Below, piece after piece: positions 59,021 to 61,491 of a DNA stretch of 61,491 nucleotides. Position numbers and translations under genes: made by a program. Source of the stretch: Flammeovirgaceae bacterium (GTDB lineage Bacteria > Bacteroidota > Bacteroidia > Cytophagales > Cyclobacteriaceae); the NCBI GenBank assembly GCA_021298015.1, contig JAJTGY010000020.1, positions 1 to 61,491 of the forward strand, in the 5' to 3' direction. The notes below the pieces were generated by a model. The model searched no databases and was not told the origin of the DNA. It worked only from the letters and a program-made list of their open reading frames with translations. The number at the start of each line of letters is the position of its first letter. Within the stretch, counting starts at the first letter, position 1.

Positions 59021-59333
59021 GTTCAAAAATAGGATTTTTCATTATTCTTATAAAACTGGGTTAGCTTGGTTTGACTATTGACGTAGCATTGGTATCGCGG
59101 TGGTTTTGCGAGGCAATGGGATCTGCCAAATGCGAGGGGCAAGTCGAAGCGCAATTTTCTTAACGATGTTATACCGGACTGGTTCCGGTATCTACTTCGG
59201 TGTGGTCAGAATGGGATCCCGGCATCCCCTAAATGCGGGACCGGAATGACTTTTAGTTTTAATGAAGGTTTTTAGAGATGCTCCTGATTTAACCAAGGGG
59301 AAAAGGCTTACTTTACCGGCAAGCCTATTTTTA
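59021..59333. other. 313-bp noncoding stretch at right island boundary
   Basis: It contains a perfect hairpin TACCGGA-N5-TCCGGTA region (59171-59191), a GC-rich segment with GGGATCCCGGCATCCCC, the right 23-bp repeat and the lipid-kinase terminator. No start codon with a plausible protein was found. Base composition shifts here from AT-rich (island) to the local average. Confidence 0.5.
59300..59326 (-). terminator. Lipid-kinase terminator and right copy of the 23-bp direct repeat
   Basis: On the minus strand AGGCTT and AAGCCT pair around an 11-nt loop and a short T-run follows, 8 bp after the lipid-kinase stop. Bases 59300-59322 match 56975-56997 with one difference. An island inserted at this terminator would leave such a repeat. 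Confidence 0.7.
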
Positions 59334-60218
59334 TTATCGACAAAACAAAATCTTTCCGCGCAGCACGTTAATGCGTGCCGGTAACAGGCCCGCCCACTCC
59401 CCATCGGCTTCCATGGCTGCCGGTTCATGGGCCGTGAGCCATGCTTGTGCACACGTTTGGTAATGCACCTGCGGATGTTCAATGGTTTTTCCGCTTTTCA
59501 ATTTGCCCTGGAGCCGAAGGAAATCAAACAAAGACACACGCGCAGCGGTGAATACATTCAACAAGCCATCTTGAACGCTGGCCGTTGGCGCAATGGTGAG
59601 GCGGTTGCCAAAGGAGCGTCCGTTGGCGATGGCGAGCACCCGCACCGGTTTTTCCGAAAACGCGGTCTCGGTTTTCAGGCTTATGTTCTGGTAACGGTAG
59701 GTGAAAAACGTTTGCACAATGGCGGTGAAGTAGTTGAACCCCGCACCCCAGCGCCTCGAGCGCTGCTGCAAAATTTCAAGTACCTGCGGCCCCATGCCCA
59801 CGCTGCACGCATTGATGAAGTAGCGCGTCACCGGCTGTCCGTTGCGGTCGTACAATTCTACCTGCCCTACATCTGTGGGTTGAAAACTTCGCGCCTGAAC
59901 AAGATCAATCAGTTGCTGCGGATCCGCACGAAGGCCGCAGGTGCGCGCAAAGTCATTGCCGGAGCCCAGCGGAAGGATGCCCACCACCGGCTGTTGCGGC
60001 CGCTCCATCACGCCATTGATCACTTCGTGCAACGTGCCATCCCCACCGGCCGCGAGAACAATATCGCTGTCGGCCTCCCGAGCTAATTGGCTGGCGTGGC
60101 CCGCATACTGCGTTTCGCGCACGTGCACCTCAAATACCCGCTGAAGAGGAGGCAATATCGTTCGATAGAATTTTTTCTTCGCAGGGCTGATGCCGTTGAG
60201 GAGGATGGTAATTTTCAT
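59334..60218 (-). CDS. Diacylglycerol-kinase-family lipid kinase (YegS/DagK-like)
   Basis: The 294-residue protein has the nucleotide-binding G-G-D-G-T-L-H motif near residue 60, L-P-L-G-S-G-N-D-F-A-R and the catalytic-region E-A-D-G-E near the C-terminus. Members phosphorylate diacylglycerol, phosphatidylglycerol or sphingosine-like lipids with ATP. It follows the TPR gene by 26 bp on the same strand and ends in a terminator. Confidence 0.93.
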   Translation of the reverse strand: MKITILLNGISPAKKKFYRTILPPLQRVFEVHVRETQYAGHASQLAREADSDIVLAAGGDGTLHEVINGVMERPQQPVVGILPLGSGNDFARTCGLRADPQQLIDLVQARSFQPTDVGQVELYDRNGQPVTRYFINACSVGMGPQVLEILQQRSRRWGAGFNYFTAIVQTFFTYRYQNISLKTETAFSEKPVRVLAIANGRSFGNRLTIAPTASVQDGLLNVFTAARVSLFDFLRLQGKLKSGKTIEHPQVHYQTCAQAWLTAHEPAAMEADGEWAGLLPARINVLRGKILFCR

Positions 60219-60244
60219 CGGGTGTTAGTCTCCCGACCTGGTCA

Positions 60245-61354
60245 TCACTTACAATTCTTCTTAATAGCCGCTTTGGCATCCGGGCTGCCGAGTTCTTCGG
60301 CATGTTTCAAATCGAGGCAGCCATCGTAGTTGTTGTTGGCCAGTATCTTCACCAGCCCGCGCTGAAAATACGTTTCGGGGTCGCTGGGGAATAACTCGAT
60401 TGAGTAGGTATAGTCTTCAATGGCCCCTGCGTAATCTTCCTTCTCGGTTTTGCTCAGTGCGCGGTTATCGTAGTACGTAGGGTTGGTGGCATCTAACTCA
60501 ATCGCTTTGGTGTAGTCGGCAATCGCTCCGAGGTAATCTTCGGTGTTGTGTTTAAGCACTCCGCGCAGGTTGTAAGTTTCGGGATCCTGACCGTCCAACT
60601 CAATGGCTTTGTTGTAATCTTCGAGGGCACCTTTGAAATCCTCTTTCGCGCTTTTGGCCAGTGCCCGGTTCTCGAATTTGGTGGGGTCTTTGGCATCCAT
60701 CTTAATGGCCTGATCATAATCGGCAATAGCCTTATCAAAATTGCCGGTGCTGTAGAAGGCCACTCCGCGGAAGTTGAACAACGAGGCATCCGTTTTATCC
60801 AATTCAATGGCTTTGCTGTAGTCGTCAATGGCACTCACAAATTCACCGAGTTCAGCTTTTACCAATCCACGGTTGAAATACTTGTCGGCATCGGGCGGGC
60901 CCAGTTCCAGCGCCTTCGAGAAGTCGAAGTAAGCGCCCTGTAAATCTTCGATGTTATACTTGGCAAAACCGCGGTTGGTGTACGCATCGGTGTAGTTCGG
61001 CCGCAGCCGGATGGCTTTGTCCAGGTCGGAGATCGCCCCATCATCATCACCAAGGTTGATTTTGGCTTCCCCGCGGTGATTGAGGGCTTCGGCAAACAGC
61101 GAGTCGATGTCCAGCGCGAAGGTAAAATCGCTGATGGCGCCATAATCATCTTGCAACCCCATGCGGGCGCGGCCGCGCAGCACGTAGGCGAGTTTGTTTT
61201 TCGGGGCGGCATCAATCACCTTGGTGGCATCGGTCCGGGCTCCTTTATAATCTTTAGCCTCCAGCTTTTTGCGGGCCGCTTCCAGCAGCGGGTCCGTCTG
61301 GCCGAATGACATCAGGGTTATGGACAGAAAGCACGACAGAAGAAACGATCGCAT
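60245..61354 (-). CDS. Secreted tetratricopeptide-repeat protein
   Basis: The 369-residue protein has a signal peptide (…L-M-S-F-G-Q) and about nine TPR units of 34 residues covering almost all of it; the consensus reads Y-x-x-A-I-x-D-Y-x-K-A-I-E-L-D. The regularity at DNA level suggests internal duplication. TPR arrays mediate protein contacts; no partner is evident. The group II intron end lies about 50 bp upstream. Confidence 0.92.
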   Translation of the reverse strand: MRSFLLSCFLSITLMSFGQTDPLLEAARKKLEAKDYKGARTDATKVIDAAPKNKLAYVLRGRARMGLQDDYGAISDFTFALDIDSLFAEALNHRGEAKINLGDDDGAISDLDKAIRLRPNYTDAYTNRGFAKYNIEDLQGAYFDFSKALELGPPDADKYFNRGLVKAELGEFVSAIDDYSKAIELDKTDASLFNFRGVAFYSTGNFDKAIADYDQAIKMDAKDPTKFENRALAKSAKEDFKGALEDYNKAIELDGQDPETYNLRGVLKHNTEDYLGAIADYTKAIELDATNPTYYDNRALSKTEKEDYAGAIEDYTYSIELFPSDPETYFQRGLVKILANNNYDGCLDLKHAEELGSPDAKAAIKKNCK

Positions 61355-61401
61355 GCGAAGGGGTTTTACTCGGCCAAGTTAGGAAGATTTCAGGCGGGGA
61401 T

Positions 61402-61491
61402 AATCGAGTAGGAAGGTAGCGATTATTTCGCTACCTGTCCTCTCACACCACCCTGCGTACCGGTCTGGTACAGGGCGGTTTGTTAGAATAA
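61402..61491 (-). mobile_element. 3' end of a group II intron (domains V and VI)
   Basis: On the minus strand 61480-61447 forms a 34-nt hairpin with a two-base bulge, beginning ACCGCCCTG and ending CAGGGTGGT, as in domain V. GTGAGAGGACA follows, then a domain-VI hairpin (TAGCGA…TCGCTA; 61414-61436). The terminal CCTACTCGATT resembles bacterial intron 3' ends. The splice junction is near 61402. The reverse-transcriptase part would lie right of the window. Confidence 0.75.

Overview
The window looks like chromosomal DNA of a Bacteroidota bacterium, most likely order Cytophagales (Chryseolinea/Ohtaekwangia-like). The reasons are SusC-style TonB receptors with carboxypeptidase-like N-terminal domains, a DUF4249 lipoprotein paired with a receptor, DUF2461, DUF2267 and DinB proteins, many short signal peptides ending in A-Q, sparse Shine-Dalgarno sites, and at least one promoter of the TTG-N20-TAnnTTTG type. 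GC content is near 50% by eye. Two stretches are clearly more AT-rich: about 24.0-26.2 kb and 57.0-59.0 kb.

Layout. 0.2-10.2 kb: a YHS protein, an MBL hydrolase, a minus-strand operon of two M20D amidohydrolases plus a LanC-like cyclase homologue, a Rieske protein, an unknown secreted protein, and a TonB receptor with a glycine-rich tail and an extra C-terminal domain. 10.2-11.5 kb: an APC permease between two hairpin terminators. 11.7-18.3 kb: a fatty-acid beta-oxidation operon, marR-fadN-fadA-fadE in transcription order. Every intercistronic gap in it carries inverted arrays of a 7-bp repeat, and one gap also holds an S23-type four-helix-bundle gene. 18.5-21.8 kb: a pyruvate-kinase-like protein, a degraded locus with a truncated hydrolase and an IS remnant, and an adenosine-kinase-like gene.

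21.9-26.2 kb is the most interesting part. A C39-peptidase ABC exporter (frameshifted), a CxxC thioredoxin-like protein, a multi-span membrane protein and a secreted thioredoxin-like protein form one minus-strand cluster. Just upstream, separated by a hairpin, is an unlisted 39-codon gene. It encodes a Gly-Gly, Trp-rich, two-Cys peptide and is a good candidate for the exported bacteriocin-like product. A NarL-type regulator and a HisKA_3 kinase lie alongside.

27.8-41 kb: a glycerophosphodiesterase, tRNA-Val with a partial duplicate, a DUF4249/TonB receptor pair, a beta-propeller lipoprotein, a PIF1-like helicase, a CotH lipoprotein, a nitroreductase and a pirin cluster with a strong palindromic operator. 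41.3-42.5 kb: a proton-pump rhodopsin (D85/T89/E96/K227) coupled by TGATG to an NTF2-like protein. 42.6-51.9 kb: small-molecule redox and stress genes with HxlR and AraC regulators, including a DJ-1/alpha-beta-hydrolase fusion. 52-53.7 kb: a graveyard with a truncated gene, a methyltransferase pseudogene, two repeat arrays and an IS3 orfA remnant. 53.7-61.4 kb: an M14 peptidase, DinB, an AT-rich island with a CbxX-type AAA ATPase bounded by 23-bp direct repeats, a lipid kinase and a TPR protein. The right edge contains domains V and VI of a group II intron whose body lies outside the window.
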